A DNA stretch of 64,000 nucleotides from JADYZU01 sp964540965 (GCA_964540965.1 CAZIOT010000018.1:1-64000), one strand, 5' to 3'; shown: positions 51,401-60,894, counted from the stretch's first letter. Notes: generated by a model not told the origin, from the letters alone. Numbers and translations are program-made.

Positions 51401-51588
51401 GGCGGGTCGGCCCGGTCGCAGAGCCACCCGCAAACGTCCCGCCAGCCATGTGGCCAGCCCCGGACATCGCCCTGGCCCCATGACGGAGGGATGACATGGC
51501 CGTGCCGCCGTGCTGCAATCCGCAAGGCCCGGCCGGCGCTTTCCGGCCGCAGCGCACCCGTTCCCGACTGCCCGATCCGAGGTATCCC

Positions 51589-52008
51589 ATGCTCCGCCCC
51601 CTTGCGCTTGCTCTTGGCCTGCTGCCCGCCGCCACTTTCGCCCAGGATGCCCCGGCCCCGGCCCTTTCGGTTGAGCTGAACGGCGCCGAGACGGTCGAAA
51701 CCGCCTGCCGCCTGACCTTTCTGGTCCAGAACGGCCTGGGCACCGACCTGACGCAACTGGCGCTGGAAACCGTGATCCTGACAACCGACGGCATTGTCGA
51801 ACGCCTGACCCTGTTCGATTTCCGCGACCTGCCGGCAGACCGCCCCCGCGTGCGGCAATTCGATCTGGCCGGGCTGACCTGCGACGGCATCGGCAAGGTG
51901 CTGATCAACGCGACCACCGCCTGCACCGGCGAGGGCGTCGATCCCGCTGCCTGCACCGCGGCGCTGACCCTGACCTCGCGCGTCGAAGGCGTGGACCTGC
52001 TGGGATGA
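51589..52008 (+). CDS. Exported hypothetical protein upstream of tonB
   Basis: A 139-residue protein with signal peptide (MLRPLALALGLLPAATFAQ/D). The mature part has LTFLVQNGLGTDLTQLALET, a DFRDLPADRPRVRQFDLAGL stretch and several cysteines (TAC-R, LTCDG, TACTG, AACTAA) that may form disulfides. Family not recognised with certainty. It is 28 bases upstream of tonB on the same strand, suggesting a role in energised outer-membrane transport. Confidence 0.7.
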   Translation: MLRPLALALGLLPAATFAQDAPAPALSVELNGAETVETACRLTFLVQNGLGTDLTQLALETVILTTDGIVERLTLFDFRDLPADRPRVRQFDLAGLTCDGIGKVLINATTACTGEGVDPAACTAALTLTSRVEGVDLLG

Positions 52009-52036
52009 TCGCCGGGCGGCAGCATCGGGGGCGCCG

Positions 52037-53347
52037 GTGAACGCGCTGACCGCATTCCCGCCCGCGGCAGAGGTCCGCTTTAATGGCGGCGCCCGCCGTG
52101 GCCTGCTGCCGCAGGGCGCGCCGGTGCTGCCCGCGCCGCCGGTCGCACCGCCGGCCGGGCAGACGGTTGCCGCGCCGCCGCCGCCCGACCCCGCCAGCCG
52201 GGCCGCCATCGCCGCCCGGCTGTGGCGCCCCTCGCTGATCGCGCTGACCGCCTCCCTTGGCGTGCATTCGCTCGCGGTGCTGTTCGCCCCGACCGAGGAA
52301 ACGGCGATGATGGCCGCCTCGCAGGGCGGCATCGCGGCGGTCGGCAATGCCTTTGTCGTGCAGGTCGCCGGGTCGCTTGCCGCGCCCGCCGCCGAAACCG
52401 TGCATCCAGACCTGACGCAAGCGGTCGCGCCTGTGCCGGTCGAGGCGCCCGCGCCGGTCGCGCCCGCCGTCGCGGAACCCGCGGTGACGCCCGCTGCGGA
52501 GCCGGTGACCGAACCCTCCCCGCCCGAAGTCGCAGCCACGGTCGAAGCCACCGAGGCCCGGCCGGCAGAGACGCCCGCGCCCTCTGCCCAGCCCGCGCCC
52601 GCCGCTGTCGCCACCCCGGCGCCGCCGGTCATGACCACGACCGCCGCCGATGCGCCCGAGGCCGCGGTGCCGGTCGCCGCCGCGGGCGCCGTCCCCGTCG
52701 ATCCGGTCGCCGCTGCCGTCCCGGTGGCCGCAGCCGTAGCCCCGCCGGTCAGCACCGCCGATCCCGTCACCCCCGCGCCCGCCGTCACCGCCGCCGTCGC
52801 CGCGCCGGTGGAAACCGTCACCGCCGCCGACCCCGACAGCGCCGTCGCCGTGGCCCTGCGCCCGCCTTCGCGCCCTGAACGGCGCGAACCCGAGCCGGAA
52901 CCCGAACCGCAGCCGCAGCGTCAGGAGCAGCCGCGCGAACAGCCCGCACCCGAACCCGCGCAGCAGGCCGCCGCGCCCGGCAATGCCACCGAAGACACCC
53001 AGACCGGCGCCGCCACCGGCCAGCAATCGGGAACCGAAGCCGCCGCCGGCACGCAGGCGACCGAAGCAGCGGCGCAGGCCGGCAATGCCGCGGCCGAGAA
53101 TTACCCCGGCCAGGTGATGCGCCAGTTGTCCCGCGTCCGCCGCGACCGCATCCGCGCGCAGGGCACGGCGGTCATCTCGTTCCGCATCGCCGGCGACGGA
53201 TCGCTGGCCGCGGTCAGCGTGGCGCAAAGCTCGGGCAATGCCGAGATCGACCAGGCGGGGATGAACCTTGTCGCCCGCGCCGCGCCGTTCCCGGCCCCGC
53301 CCGCCGGGGCGCAGACCAGCTTCAGCTTCCAGTTCGGCAGCGATTGA
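52037..53347 (+). CDS. tonB: TonB-like energy transducer with very long Ala/Pro-rich periplasmic region
   Basis: A 436-residue protein: cytoplasmic N-terminus, one membrane anchor around residue 75 (SLIALTASLGVHSLAVLFAP), about 240 residues dominated by Ala, Pro, Val and Glu with PEPEPEPQPQ, and a C-terminal TonB domain (YPGQVMRQLSRVRRDRIRAQ, GTAVISFRIAGDGSLAAVSV). TonB transmits proton-motive energy to outer-membrane receptors. It starts with GTG 52037. ExbB and ExbD are not in the window, so it must borrow partners encoded elsewhere. Confidence 0.88.
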   Translation: MNALTAFPPAAEVRFNGGARRGLLPQGAPVLPAPPVAPPAGQTVAAPPPPDPASRAAIAARLWRPSLIALTASLGVHSLAVLFAPTEETAMMAASQGGIAAVGNAFVVQVAGSLAAPAAETVHPDLTQAVAPVPVEAPAPVAPAVAEPAVTPAAEPVTEPSPPEVAATVEATEARPAETPAPSAQPAPAAVATPAPPVMTTTAADAPEAAVPVAAAGAVPVDPVAAAVPVAAAVAPPVSTADPVTPAPAVTAAVAAPVETVTAADPDSAVAVALRPPSRPERREPEPEPEPQPQRQEQPREQPAPEPAQQAAAPGNATEDTQTGAATGQQSGTEAAAGTQATEAAAQAGNAAAENYPGQVMRQLSRVRRDRIRAQGTAVISFRIAGDGSLAAVSVAQSSGNAEIDQAGMNLVARAAPFPAPPAGAQTSFSFQFGSD

Positions 53348-53404
53348 GAAGCGGCAGCTTGTGGGCTGCCGCGACTACGGTCAGGCCGGCGTCACGCCCG
53401 GTTG

Positions 53405-54643
53405 CTATTTCGACTTGTTGTAGACGTCGAAGATCACCGCGGCGAGCAGCACCAGCCCCTTGATGACCTGCTGATAGTCGATGCCGATGCTGAGAAGCGA
53501 CATGCCGTTGTTCATCACGCCCATGATGAGCGCGCCGATCACCACGCCGGTGATCCGGCCCGAACCGCCGGTCATCGACGCCCCGCCGATGAACACGGCG
53601 GCGATCACGTCCAGCTCGAACCCGGCGCCGGCCTTGGGCGTGGCCGAATTCAGCCGCGCGGTGACGATCATCCCGCCCAGCGCCGCCAGCGCGCCCATGT
53701 TGACGAAGCAGAGGAACACCAGACGATCGGTCTTGATCCCCGACAGCCGCGCCGCCTTTTCGTTGCCGCCAAGGGCGTAAATGCGCCGCCCGGTGGTCGT
53801 CGATTCGGTGAAGAAGGCGTAAACGACGGTCAGGACCGCCAGCACGATCACCACATTCGGCAGGCCGCGAAAGATCGACAGCTTCCAGCCGACGAACAGA
53901 AGCGCCGCGACCAGCAGGATGTTGCGGATCCAGAACATCACGATCGGCTCCTGCGCCTGACCGAACTCGGCCTCGCGCGAGCGGGCGCGGAGCGCGAGCA
54001 GGATCATCAGAAGCGCGGCGATGGCGATGGCCAGCATCGCGGTGCCGTTCAGCCGTTCCAGCCCCAGCAGGATCTGGTCGGCATCGCCGAACAGGTCGGG
54101 GATGAAACCGTTGGCCAGCGACTGGAACGATTGCGGGAACGGGCCGATGTTCTGGCCGGCCAGGATCCACAGCGTCAGGCCGCGGAACACCAGCATCCCC
54201 GCCAGCGTCACGATGAAGGACGGGATCCGCCAGTAGGCCACCCAATAGCCCTGCGCCGCGCCGATCAGCCCGCCGACGATCAGGCAGGCCGGGATGACGA
54301 TCCAGACCGGCTGGTCGTAGTTCACCGTCAGCACCGCCGCGACAGCGCCGGTGAACCCGGCGACCGATCCGACCGACAGGTCGATATGGCCCGCCACGAT
54401 GACAAGGAGCATGCCCAGCGCCATGACGATGACATGGCTGTTCTGCAGGAACAGGTTGGTGATGTTCTGCGCCGAGAGGTAATCGACCGAGGTCGACTGC
54501 AGGTTCAGGATCCCGGGGAACCGCAGCACGATGGTAAAGAAGGCGACGATGGCGACCAGCGCCATCAACATGCCGTTCTCGCGCAGGTGCCCGCCCAGAC
54601 GGGCGCCGATACCGCTGCCCGTGGTTGCCGTCGTCGTGGCCAT
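53405..54643 (-). CDS. gguB: Sugar ABC transporter permease (GguB/MmsB/XylH-like)
   Basis: A 412-residue permease of the BPD_transp_2 type with about ten helices, VAGHIDLSVGSVAGFTGAVA, IPSFIVTLAGMLVFRGLT and VFIGGASMTGGSGRITGVVI. This is the multiple-monosaccharide (GguB/XylH) subgroup. It transports xylose/arabinose/galactose-type sugars with GguA and ChvE. ATG 54643 overlaps the gguA stop by one base (TGATG). Confidence 0.93.
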   Translation of the reverse strand: MATTTATTGSGIGARLGGHLRENGMLMALVAIVAFFTIVLRFPGILNLQSTSVDYLSAQNITNLFLQNSHVIVMALGMLLVIVAGHIDLSVGSVAGFTGAVAAVLTVNYDQPVWIVIPACLIVGGLIGAAQGYWVAYWRIPSFIVTLAGMLVFRGLTLWILAGQNIGPFPQSFQSLANGFIPDLFGDADQILLGLERLNGTAMLAIAIAALLMILLALRARSREAEFGQAQEPIVMFWIRNILLVAALLFVGWKLSIFRGLPNVVIVLAVLTVVYAFFTESTTTGRRIYALGGNEKAARLSGIKTDRLVFLCFVNMGALAALGGMIVTARLNSATPKAGAGFELDVIAAVFIGGASMTGGSGRITGVVIGALIMGVMNNGMSLLSIGIDYQQVIKGLVLLAAVIFDVYNKSK

Positions 54644-56178
54644 CAGGCCGCCCTCCCCTCTGCCCTTGCGCCAAGGATCATCGCCATGATCCGTTCCTGG
54701 CTGGCCTCCTCGCGGGACAATTGCCCGAGGATACGGCCTTCGTTCATCACATAGATGCGGTCGCACATGCCCAGAAGCTCGGGCATTTCCGACGAGATCA
54801 TCACCACTCCGCGGCCCTCGGCGGCAAGCTGGTTCATGATCGTGTAGATTTCGAACTTGGCGCCCACGTCGATGCCGCGGGTCGGCTCGTCAAGGATCAG
54901 GACCTGCGGATCGGTGAACAGCCATTTCGACAGCACCACCTTCTGCTGGTTGCCGCCGGACAGGTTGACCACCTTCTGCTGCACATGCGGGGTGCGGATG
55001 CCAAGGGCCTTGCGGAACCGTTCCGCCACCTGCTGTTCGCGCGGCTTCGAGATGATGCCGTTGGTCGATACGCCCGGCAGGTTGGCAAGGGTGGTGTTGC
55101 GCAGGATCGGCTCGTCAAGGATCAGGCCCAGCGCCTTGCGGTCCTCGGTGACATAGGCCAGACCCGCCGCCACCGCCTTTTGCACGCTGGACAGGTCGAC
55201 CGGCTTGCCGTTCATCAGCACCTGGCCGCTGATGTCGCGCCCCCAGGAGCGGCCGAAGATCGACATGGCCAGTTCGGTGCGCCCGGCGCCCATCAGCCCG
55301 GCGATGCCGACGATCTCGCCCTTGCGCACGTCAAAGGCGGCATCGCGGATCACCTGCCGGTCGTGGACATCGGGGTGCCAGACGTTCCAGCCCCTGACCT
55401 CCATCAGAACCTCGCCGGGATCCGGCACCCGTTCGGGATAGCGGTGCGCCATGTCGCGGCCGACCATGTCGCGGATGATGCGGTCTTCGGAAATGTCGGC
55501 GCGGTCGATGGTCGAAACGGTCGATCCGTCGCGCAGCACGGTGATGCGGTCGGCGACGCGGCCGATCTCGTTCAGCTTGTGGCTGATGATGATCTGGGTC
55601 ACGCCCTGCGCCTTCAGCTCGAGCATCAGGTCCAGCAGCTTCTGGCTGTCGTTTTCCTGAAGCGCGGCGGTCGGTTCATCAAGGATCAGCAGGCGCACGT
55701 CCTTGGCCAGCGCCTTGGCGATCTCGATCAGCTGCTGCTTGCCGACACCCAGCTTTTCCACCTTGGTCGTCGGCGATTCCCGCAGGCCGACCTTGGCAAG
55801 CTCGCGCGCGCAGCGGTCGAATGTCTCGGGCCAGTTGATGACGCCGCCGCGGGCGATCTCGTTGCCCAGAAACATGTTCTCGGCAATCGACAGAAGCGGC
55901 ACCAGCGCCAGTTCCTGATGGATGATGATGATGCCCTTGTCCTCGCTGTCGCGAATGGTCGCGTTCTGCAAGGGCTTGCCATCATACAGGATTTCGCCGT
56001 CATAGCTGCCGTGCGGATAGATGCCCGACAGCACCTTCATCAGCGTCGACTTGCCGGCGCCATTCTCGCCGCAGATGGTGTGGATCTCGCCCTGTTCGAC
56101 CGACAGGTCGACATGATCCAAAGCGCGGACGCCGGGAAAACTCTTCCCGATTCCCCGCATCTCGAGCAGCGCGGCCAT
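54643..56178 (-). CDS. gguA: Sugar ABC transporter ATP-binding protein (GguA/MmsA-like)
   Basis: A 511-residue tandem ATPase. The first nucleotide site is canonical (GENGAGKSTLMKVLSGIYPH, LGVGKQQLIEIAKALAKDVR, LLILDEPTAAL). The second is degenerate in Walker A (GLMGAGRTELAMSIFGR) but keeps LSGGNQQKVVLSKWL and LILDEPTRGIDVG. This is the RbsA/XylG/GguA architecture. It lies between the binding protein and permease. Confidence 0.94.
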   Translation of the reverse strand: MAALLEMRGIGKSFPGVRALDHVDLSVEQGEIHTICGENGAGKSTLMKVLSGIYPHGSYDGEILYDGKPLQNATIRDSEDKGIIIIHQELALVPLLSIAENMFLGNEIARGGVINWPETFDRCARELAKVGLRESPTTKVEKLGVGKQQLIEIAKALAKDVRLLILDEPTAALQENDSQKLLDLMLELKAQGVTQIIISHKLNEIGRVADRITVLRDGSTVSTIDRADISEDRIIRDMVGRDMAHRYPERVPDPGEVLMEVRGWNVWHPDVHDRQVIRDAAFDVRKGEIVGIAGLMGAGRTELAMSIFGRSWGRDISGQVLMNGKPVDLSSVQKAVAAGLAYVTEDRKALGLILDEPILRNTTLANLPGVSTNGIISKPREQQVAERFRKALGIRTPHVQQKVVNLSGGNQQKVVLSKWLFTDPQVLILDEPTRGIDVGAKFEIYTIMNQLAAEGRGVVMISSEMPELLGMCDRIYVMNEGRILGQLSREEASQERIMAMILGARAEGRAA

Positions 56179-56232
56179 CGTCCCCTCCCCGTGTTGGCCC
56201 GGCGCGTCATCCGCGCCGGGCCGCCGCCTGCA

Positions 56233-57303
56233 TTATTGCAGTTGTTCGGCGGTATAATAGCCGGAACCGACCAGAACCTCTTCGTAGTTCGAGGCATCGA
56301 CCGGCTGCGAGGCGAGCAGATAGGACGGCACGACCTTGACGCCGTTGTCATAGGTCTCGGTGTCGTTGATCTCGGGCTCGCCGCCCGACAGGGCCGCATC
56401 GACCAGGGCCACGGTGACCTTGGCCAGTTCGCGGGTGTCCTTGAAGATCGACGAATACTGTTCGCCCGCCATGATCGACTTGACCGACGGCACTTCGCAG
56501 TCCTGGCCGGTGACGATCGGGAACGGCAGGTCGCCCGAGCCATAGCCGACGCCCTTGACCGACGACAGGATGCCGATCGACAGCCCGTCATAGGGCGACA
56601 GCACGCCGTGAAGCTGCGCGCTGCCGTAGTTGGCGGACAGCAGGTTGTCCATCCGCGCCTGCGCCACTGCGCCGTCCCAGCGCAGGGTGCCGACCACGTC
56701 CATGCCCATCTGGCCCGAGGGGATCACGACATCGCCCGCGTCGATCATCGGTTGCAGCACCGACATGGCGCCGTTGTAGAAGAAGAAGGCGTTGTTGTCG
56801 TCGGGCGAGCCGCCGAACAGTTCGACGTTCCACGGCTTCACGCCGGCAAAGCGTTCGTTCAGGCCCTTGACCAGCGATTCCGCCTGCTGCACGCCGACGA
56901 TGAAGTTGTCGAAGGTGGTATAGTAGTCGACATCGCCCGAATCGCGGATCAGCCGGTCATAGGCGATGACCTTGATGCCCGAGGCCGCGGCATTGGCCAG
57001 CGCGTTCGACAACGTGGTGCCGTCGATGGCCGCGATCACCAGCGCCTTGACGCCCTTGGTGATCATGTTCTCGATCTGGGCAAGCTGGTTCGGAATGTCG
57101 TCTTCGGCATATTGCAGGTCGGTGTCATAGCCGGCGGCGGTGAACTGCTCGACCATCGACGCGCCGTCCGAAATCCAGCGGGCCGAGGATTGCGTCGGCA
57201 TGGCGATACCGATCAGGCCCTTGGTCTGGGCAAAGGCGGGCAGCGCGGGCAACGCGACAACGCTGCCGGTCAGGGCCAGCATGGCCCGTCTGGAAAGTTG
57301 CAT
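56233..57303 (-). CDS. chvE: Periplasmic sugar-binding protein (ChvE-like)
   Basis: A 356-residue protein with signal peptide (MQLSRRAMLALTGSVVALPA… ending near AFAQ). It has the ChvE/XylF signature IGIAMPTQSSARWISDGASM, YDRLIRDSGDVDYYTTFDNF and LFGGSPDDNNAFFFYNGAMS, where the Asp/Asn cluster binds sugar. ChvE in Agrobacterium also signals to VirA, but no such partner is seen here. It is the first gene of the chvE-gguAB operon. Confidence 0.94.
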   Translation of the reverse strand: MQLSRRAMLALTGSVVALPALPAFAQTKGLIGIAMPTQSSARWISDGASMVEQFTAAGYDTDLQYAEDDIPNQLAQIENMITKGVKALVIAAIDGTTLSNALANAAASGIKVIAYDRLIRDSGDVDYYTTFDNFIVGVQQAESLVKGLNERFAGVKPWNVELFGGSPDDNNAFFFYNGAMSVLQPMIDAGDVVIPSGQMGMDVVGTLRWDGAVAQARMDNLLSANYGSAQLHGVLSPYDGLSIGILSSVKGVGYGSGDLPFPIVTGQDCEVPSVKSIMAGEQYSSIFKDTRELAKVTVALVDAALSGGEPEINDTETYDNGVKVVPSYLLASQPVDASNYEEVLVGSGYYTAEQLQ

Positions 57304-57411
57304 TCTGAAGTCCTCCCTATCGGGGGCGAATGGTCCGCCCTCCGGCCCGATGCGCCGGGCGTGCGGCTAATGTCGGACGGGTAGAGGCTCTGTCAAATTC
57401 CATTTCCGCGC

Positions 57412-57439
57412 CCTGATATAACAGTCCTGATATGACAAT
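57412..57439 (-). promoter_or_regulatory. Tandem 14-base direct repeats upstream of chvE
   Basis: CCTGATATAACAGT is followed directly by CCTGATATGACAAT, giving two near-identical 14-base units. They lie about 109-136 bases before the chvE start and close to the end of the pcaB-like gene. AT-rich direct repeats of this kind suit a sugar-responsive regulator (LacI, GntR or GbpR type); no regulator gene is adjacent. Confidence 0.4.
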
Positions 57440-57454
57440 GGGCCGCAATATGCC

Positions 57455-58765
57455 CTAACGCTCTGTATCGGCAGCAAAGGCCCGCGCCTCGTCCGGGGCG
57501 GTGCCAAGGCCGGCGGCACGGAACTCGAGGTCCGGCCAGTCGCGTTGGGCCAGCGTTGCCAGCGGCGTGCCGGTCGCCAGCGCCTCGGCACAAAGCGCCT
57601 TGATCCGTTCCTGCGCCGCGGGGCGCGGCAGGATACGGGCAAGCGCGAAACTCAGCGACTCGGCCTCGATGGTGCCGGCGTCAGCGGCAAGGCCGCGGGC
57701 CATCGCCGCCGGATCCGGCGCGATGCGGCCGGCCAGATCCTGCGCCAGCGCCAGCGCCCGCCCCGTGGAAATGCACATCTGCGGCAGCACCAGCCATTCG
57801 GTGAACCAGGCGGCGCCATCGCGGTTCTGCCGGTGCGCCACCGCGCCCTGCATCGCAGAATCCAGCGCCGCCACCTGCCGCGCAAGCGCGACAAGGACGG
57901 ACGGGCCGACCGGGTTCTGCTTTTGCGGCATGGTCGAGGATCCGCCGGCGCCGGCAATCACCACCTCGCCGATGCCGGTCTGGGTCAGCAGGATCAGATC
58001 CTCGCCCATCTTGGCGAGACTTCCGGTCAGCCCCGCCATCCAGCCGGCAAGGGCGGCGATGCCGTCGCGTTCCGCGTGCCAGGACGCGCCGGGGTCGCGC
58101 AGTTCCAGCGCCTCGGCCAACGCGGCGCGGATGCGCGGGCCGTCCTTCCCCATGGCCGAGAGGGTACCGGCAGCGCCGCCCAGCGAAACGGCGGCCAGAT
58201 CCGCGCCGATGGTCGCCAGCCGGGCGCGGTGGCGCAGCAGCGGCCGGCCCCAGCCGGCCACCATTGCGCCGAAACTGGTCGGCGTCGCCGCCTGACCATA
58301 GGTGCGTGCGGCGACGGCCAGATCGGCATGTTCCGCGGCCAGCCGGCCCAGCGCCGCAGCCAGCCCGGCCAGCCGCGCATCCCACAGCGCCAGCACCCGC
58401 CGCAGCCGCAACGCGAGCCCGGTGTCGGCAATGTCCTGCGAGGTGGCGCCCCAATGCAGGTATTGCGCGGCCCCGGGGTCGCCGACCTCCTTGCGGAAGG
58501 CGGCCAGCAGGCCCGGCACCGGCACACCGTTCGCCGCGGTCGAGGCGGCAAGCGCCGCCGGGTCGACCTGCGCCTCGCGGCTGGCGCGGTCGATGGCGGC
58601 GGCGGCATCGGCGGGGATCATCCCCGCTGCGCCCTGCACCCGCGCCAGCGCACCTTCGACCAGCAGCATGGCGCGGATCTCGGCCGCGTCGGTGAACAGA
58701 GCGGCGGTGTCGTCATCGCCGAACAGCCGGCGATAAAGGGCGGAATCGGCAGGGGCGGCGGGCAT
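57455..58765 (-). CDS. pcaB: 3-carboxy-cis,cis-muconate cycloisomerase-like protein
   Basis: A 436-residue member of the fumarase/aspartase superfamily. HWGATSQDIADTGLALRLR and GSSTMPQKQNPVGPSVLVAL are the conserved substrate-binding blocks, the latter carrying the flexible loop serine. PcaB converts 3-carboxy-cis,cis-muconate to 4-carboxymuconolactone in protocatechuate degradation. No other pca gene is in the window, and adenylosuccinate lyase-like or related lyases share these motifs, so the substrate is less certain than the fold. Confidence 0.83.
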   Translation of the reverse strand: MPAAPADSALYRRLFGDDDTAALFTDAAEIRAMLLVEGALARVQGAAGMIPADAAAAIDRASREAQVDPAALAASTAANGVPVPGLLAAFRKEVGDPGAAQYLHWGATSQDIADTGLALRLRRVLALWDARLAGLAAALGRLAAEHADLAVAARTYGQAATPTSFGAMVAGWGRPLLRHRARLATIGADLAAVSLGGAAGTLSAMGKDGPRIRAALAEALELRDPGASWHAERDGIAALAGWMAGLTGSLAKMGEDLILLTQTGIGEVVIAGAGGSSTMPQKQNPVGPSVLVALARQVAALDSAMQGAVAHRQNRDGAAWFTEWLVLPQMCISTGRALALAQDLAGRIAPDPAAMARGLAADAGTIEAESLSFALARILPRPAAQERIKALCAEALATGTPLATLAQRDWPDLEFRAAGLGTAPDEARAFAADTER

Positions 58766-58795
58766 CGGCACCTCGGGCTTGGGATCGGCGCCAGA

Positions 58796-60427
58796 CTAGG
58801 CGGCGGAACCGGCAGGCGAAAGCGGCAACTCGGGCACCGCGCGCTTCAGCCAGCCGCGATAGCGGACCAGCGGGCCAAGGCCCAGGGGCAGCGACAGGGA
58901 AACGTCGAAATGGAACACCCCGCCCTCGTCCCATTCGGCCGCCTCGGACCGCGGCAACAGCACGCGCGGCATGGGAATGCCCAGCAGTGTCCCGCCGGTC
59001 ACCGGAAATTCAAGCCGGCCCTCCGCCAGCTGCAGGCCAAGGTGAAAGGAGAAAGGGCCGATACGTTCGGTGATCCGCCCCGGCGCGGCGCTGACCTGCG
59101 AACGAAAGCCGTGCCGGCCGAACCGGCGTTCCCAGACCAGCCCGCGCCCTTCGGGCGCCAGCCGCACCTCGACCGGCGATATTCCGGCGGGCGGAAAGCC
59201 GAACAGCGCCGCGACGATACGCGCGACCAGTCCCCGCCCGCGCGTCACCTCGGCCTCGCCCCGCCAGCGGCGCGGGCCGATATGGTCGCGCAGCGCCCGC
59301 ACCGCGGGCGGCAGGCGGGCGAAATCGGCGCCAAGGGCCTGCGCGAACAAGGGCAGCGGACGTTCCTCCTGCATCCCGGTCGTCACCGCCAGATCGGCCA
59401 GTGCCGCCTCATGCGCGGCCAGCGGCAATTCGGCCAGCGCCGGCCGCGCGCCGGGGGCGATGGCGGCAGGATCGCGCAGGTATGTGCGGGCGGCGATGCC
59501 GGGGATGAACGGGCCGTCGCCGCGTTCGGCCCGCAGGATCCAGCGGCGGCGGATGTGTCCCCGCCCATCGCGGCCGGTCACGGCAACCTCCATCCCGCCG
59601 CGGTCGCTGCCGAAGGGCCGCAGCAGGTTGGCCCAGCCCAGCGCCAGCGGCACCAGCGCCGCCGGCCAGCGCCGGTTGAGCCGCGCCAGACCCCAGGACG
59701 CCACGGCCATCGGCACCCGGATCGCCCAAAGCTCCATCCCGGCGCGGAAGGTGACGGTGCGGGCGGCAAAGTGCCCCGGCAACAGCCGCTGGTCCGGCAG
59801 ACGCTGGTGATGGGCGACGCGGGCTATGCCCCGGCCAAGGTCGATGACCCTTGGCCCCGACCAGCCGCGCCAGGTGCAGGGCACGCCATCCTCTTGCCCG
59901 CTGATCGGCTGGCCCAGCTGGAACAGGATGCTTTCCACCACCGCCCGCCCGCGCGGCGTGCGGTTGCCGGGGACGATGGCGCCTTCGATCAGGTCGATGC
60001 CATCCATGCCCCGCGCCAGCGCGGCGACAGCGGCCGAAGACAGGGCTGGCACGCTTGACACCCCCGACAGGGCAAAGACCCCCGCCGCCCGTGCCGCCGC
60101 GTCGAGCGCCGCGATACCGGCGACGAAATCGGCCTCGTCGGCCAGGTCGAGGTAATGGACGCGATTGTCGATGCACCAGCGGGCGATGCGATACGGATCG
60201 TCGCCATAGGCATGGAACGGCCCGGCGGCATCGACAACCGCCTCGGCCCCGATCAACGCGGCAAGGTCGCCGCGGCGGTCAAAGGTCAGGGCCGTGGCGC
60301 CGATCCCCTCCGCCAGCGCCTGCGCCCCCGACCGGCTGGCAACGGTCACCGCATGACCATCGCGGACCAGCATCCGGGCAAGGCGGCTGCCGAACACGCC
60401 GGTGCCGCCGATGACAGTCACCTTCAT
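58796..60427 (-). CDS. Saccharopine dehydrogenase-like NAD(P)-binding protein with C-terminal DUF4166
   Basis: A 543-residue protein. The N-terminal Rossmann fold (MKVTVIGGTGVFGSRLARML, VVDAAGPFHAYG) and HYLDLADEADFVAGI mark the saccharopine-dehydrogenase family. The last 190 residues (FARLPPAVRALRDHIGPRRW to GVFHFDVSLSLPLGLGPLV) fit DUF4166, a domain often fused to or adjacent to these dehydrogenases. Lysine metabolism is unlikely; substrate is unknown. It is 31 bases from the pcaB-like gene. Confidence 0.85.
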   Translation of the reverse strand: MKVTVIGGTGVFGSRLARMLVRDGHAVTVASRSGAQALAEGIGATALTFDRRGDLAALIGAEAVVDAAGPFHAYGDDPYRIARWCIDNRVHYLDLADEADFVAGIAALDAAARAAGVFALSGVSSVPALSSAAVAALARGMDGIDLIEGAIVPGNRTPRGRAVVESILFQLGQPISGQEDGVPCTWRGWSGPRVIDLGRGIARVAHHQRLPDQRLLPGHFAARTVTFRAGMELWAIRVPMAVASWGLARLNRRWPAALVPLALGWANLLRPFGSDRGGMEVAVTGRDGRGHIRRRWILRAERGDGPFIPGIAARTYLRDPAAIAPGARPALAELPLAAHEAALADLAVTTGMQEERPLPLFAQALGADFARLPPAVRALRDHIGPRRWRGEAEVTRGRGLVARIVAALFGFPPAGISPVEVRLAPEGRGLVWERRFGRHGFRSQVSAAPGRITERIGPFSFHLGLQLAEGRLEFPVTGGTLLGIPMPRVLLPRSEAAEWDEGGVFHFDVSLSLPLGLGPLVRYRGWLKRAVPELPLSPAGSAA

Positions 60428-60455
60428 GATAGCGGCCCGCAAAGGCCCGGCACCC

Positions 60456-60884
60456 TCATGCCGCCGTCCCGGCATGGTCATGCGCGCACTGCGCATGGTC
60501 GCCCAGAACCTCGATCACCCGGCAATCGGCGATGGTGCCATGGGCGCATTGCACCACCATCCGCTCAAGCTCTCCCTCAAGCGCGCGCAGCCGGGCGATC
60601 CGGGCGCGGGTCGCGGCAAGCTGCACCCGCGCGATGGCATCGGCGGCAGCGCAGCTTTGGTCCGGCCGGTCGGACAGCGACAGAAGATCGCGGATCGCAT
60701 CCAGCGGAAAGCCCAGTTCGCGGGCGTGGCGGATGAAGGCCAGCCGGTCAAGCGCCGCCTTGCCGTAAAGCCGCTGGTTGCCGGTGCTGCGCCCCGGTTC
60801 GGGCAAAAGCCCGATCTGTTCGTAATAGCGGATCGTCGGCACCTTGACCCCCGCCGCCTCGCCCAGTTTGCCGATGGTCAGCAT
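60456..60884 (-). CDS. MerR-family heavy-metal-responsive regulator (CadR/PbrR/ZntR-like)
   Basis: A 142-residue regulator: N-terminal winged helix (MLTIGKLGEAAGVKVPTIRY, YEQIGLLPEPGR), a dimerisation helix, and metal-binding cysteines (DQSCAAADAIA, VVQCAHGTIADCRVIE) plus a His/Cys tail (GDHAQCAHDHAG). The Cys-x-x and C-terminal CxH pattern suit Zn/Cd/Pb sensing. It is divergent from the P-type ATPase it should activate. ATG 60884 is the family start. Confidence 0.93.
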   Translation of the reverse strand: MLTIGKLGEAAGVKVPTIRYYEQIGLLPEPGRSTGNQRLYGKAALDRLAFIRHARELGFPLDAIRDLLSLSDRPDQSCAAADAIARVQLAATRARIARLRALEGELERMVVQCAHGTIADCRVIEVLGDHAQCAHDHAGTAA

Positions 60885-60894
60885 CGAAACCCTC

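Noticed and set aside
52500..53060. Low-complexity Ala/Pro/Val tract considered as a tandem DNA repeat
   Set aside because: No fixed-length DNA repeat unit was seen; it is explained by the TonB periplasmic linker.
54625..57384. 919-residue plus-strand frame opposite chvE and gguA
   Set aside because: The minus strand encodes complete GguA and ChvE proteins with all motifs; the plus frame is compositionally typical of an antisense frame.
57545..60058. 837-residue plus-strand frame opposite the pcaB-like and DUF4166 genes
   Set aside because: Arg/Gln/His-rich and without any recognisable motif; antisense to two well-supported genes.
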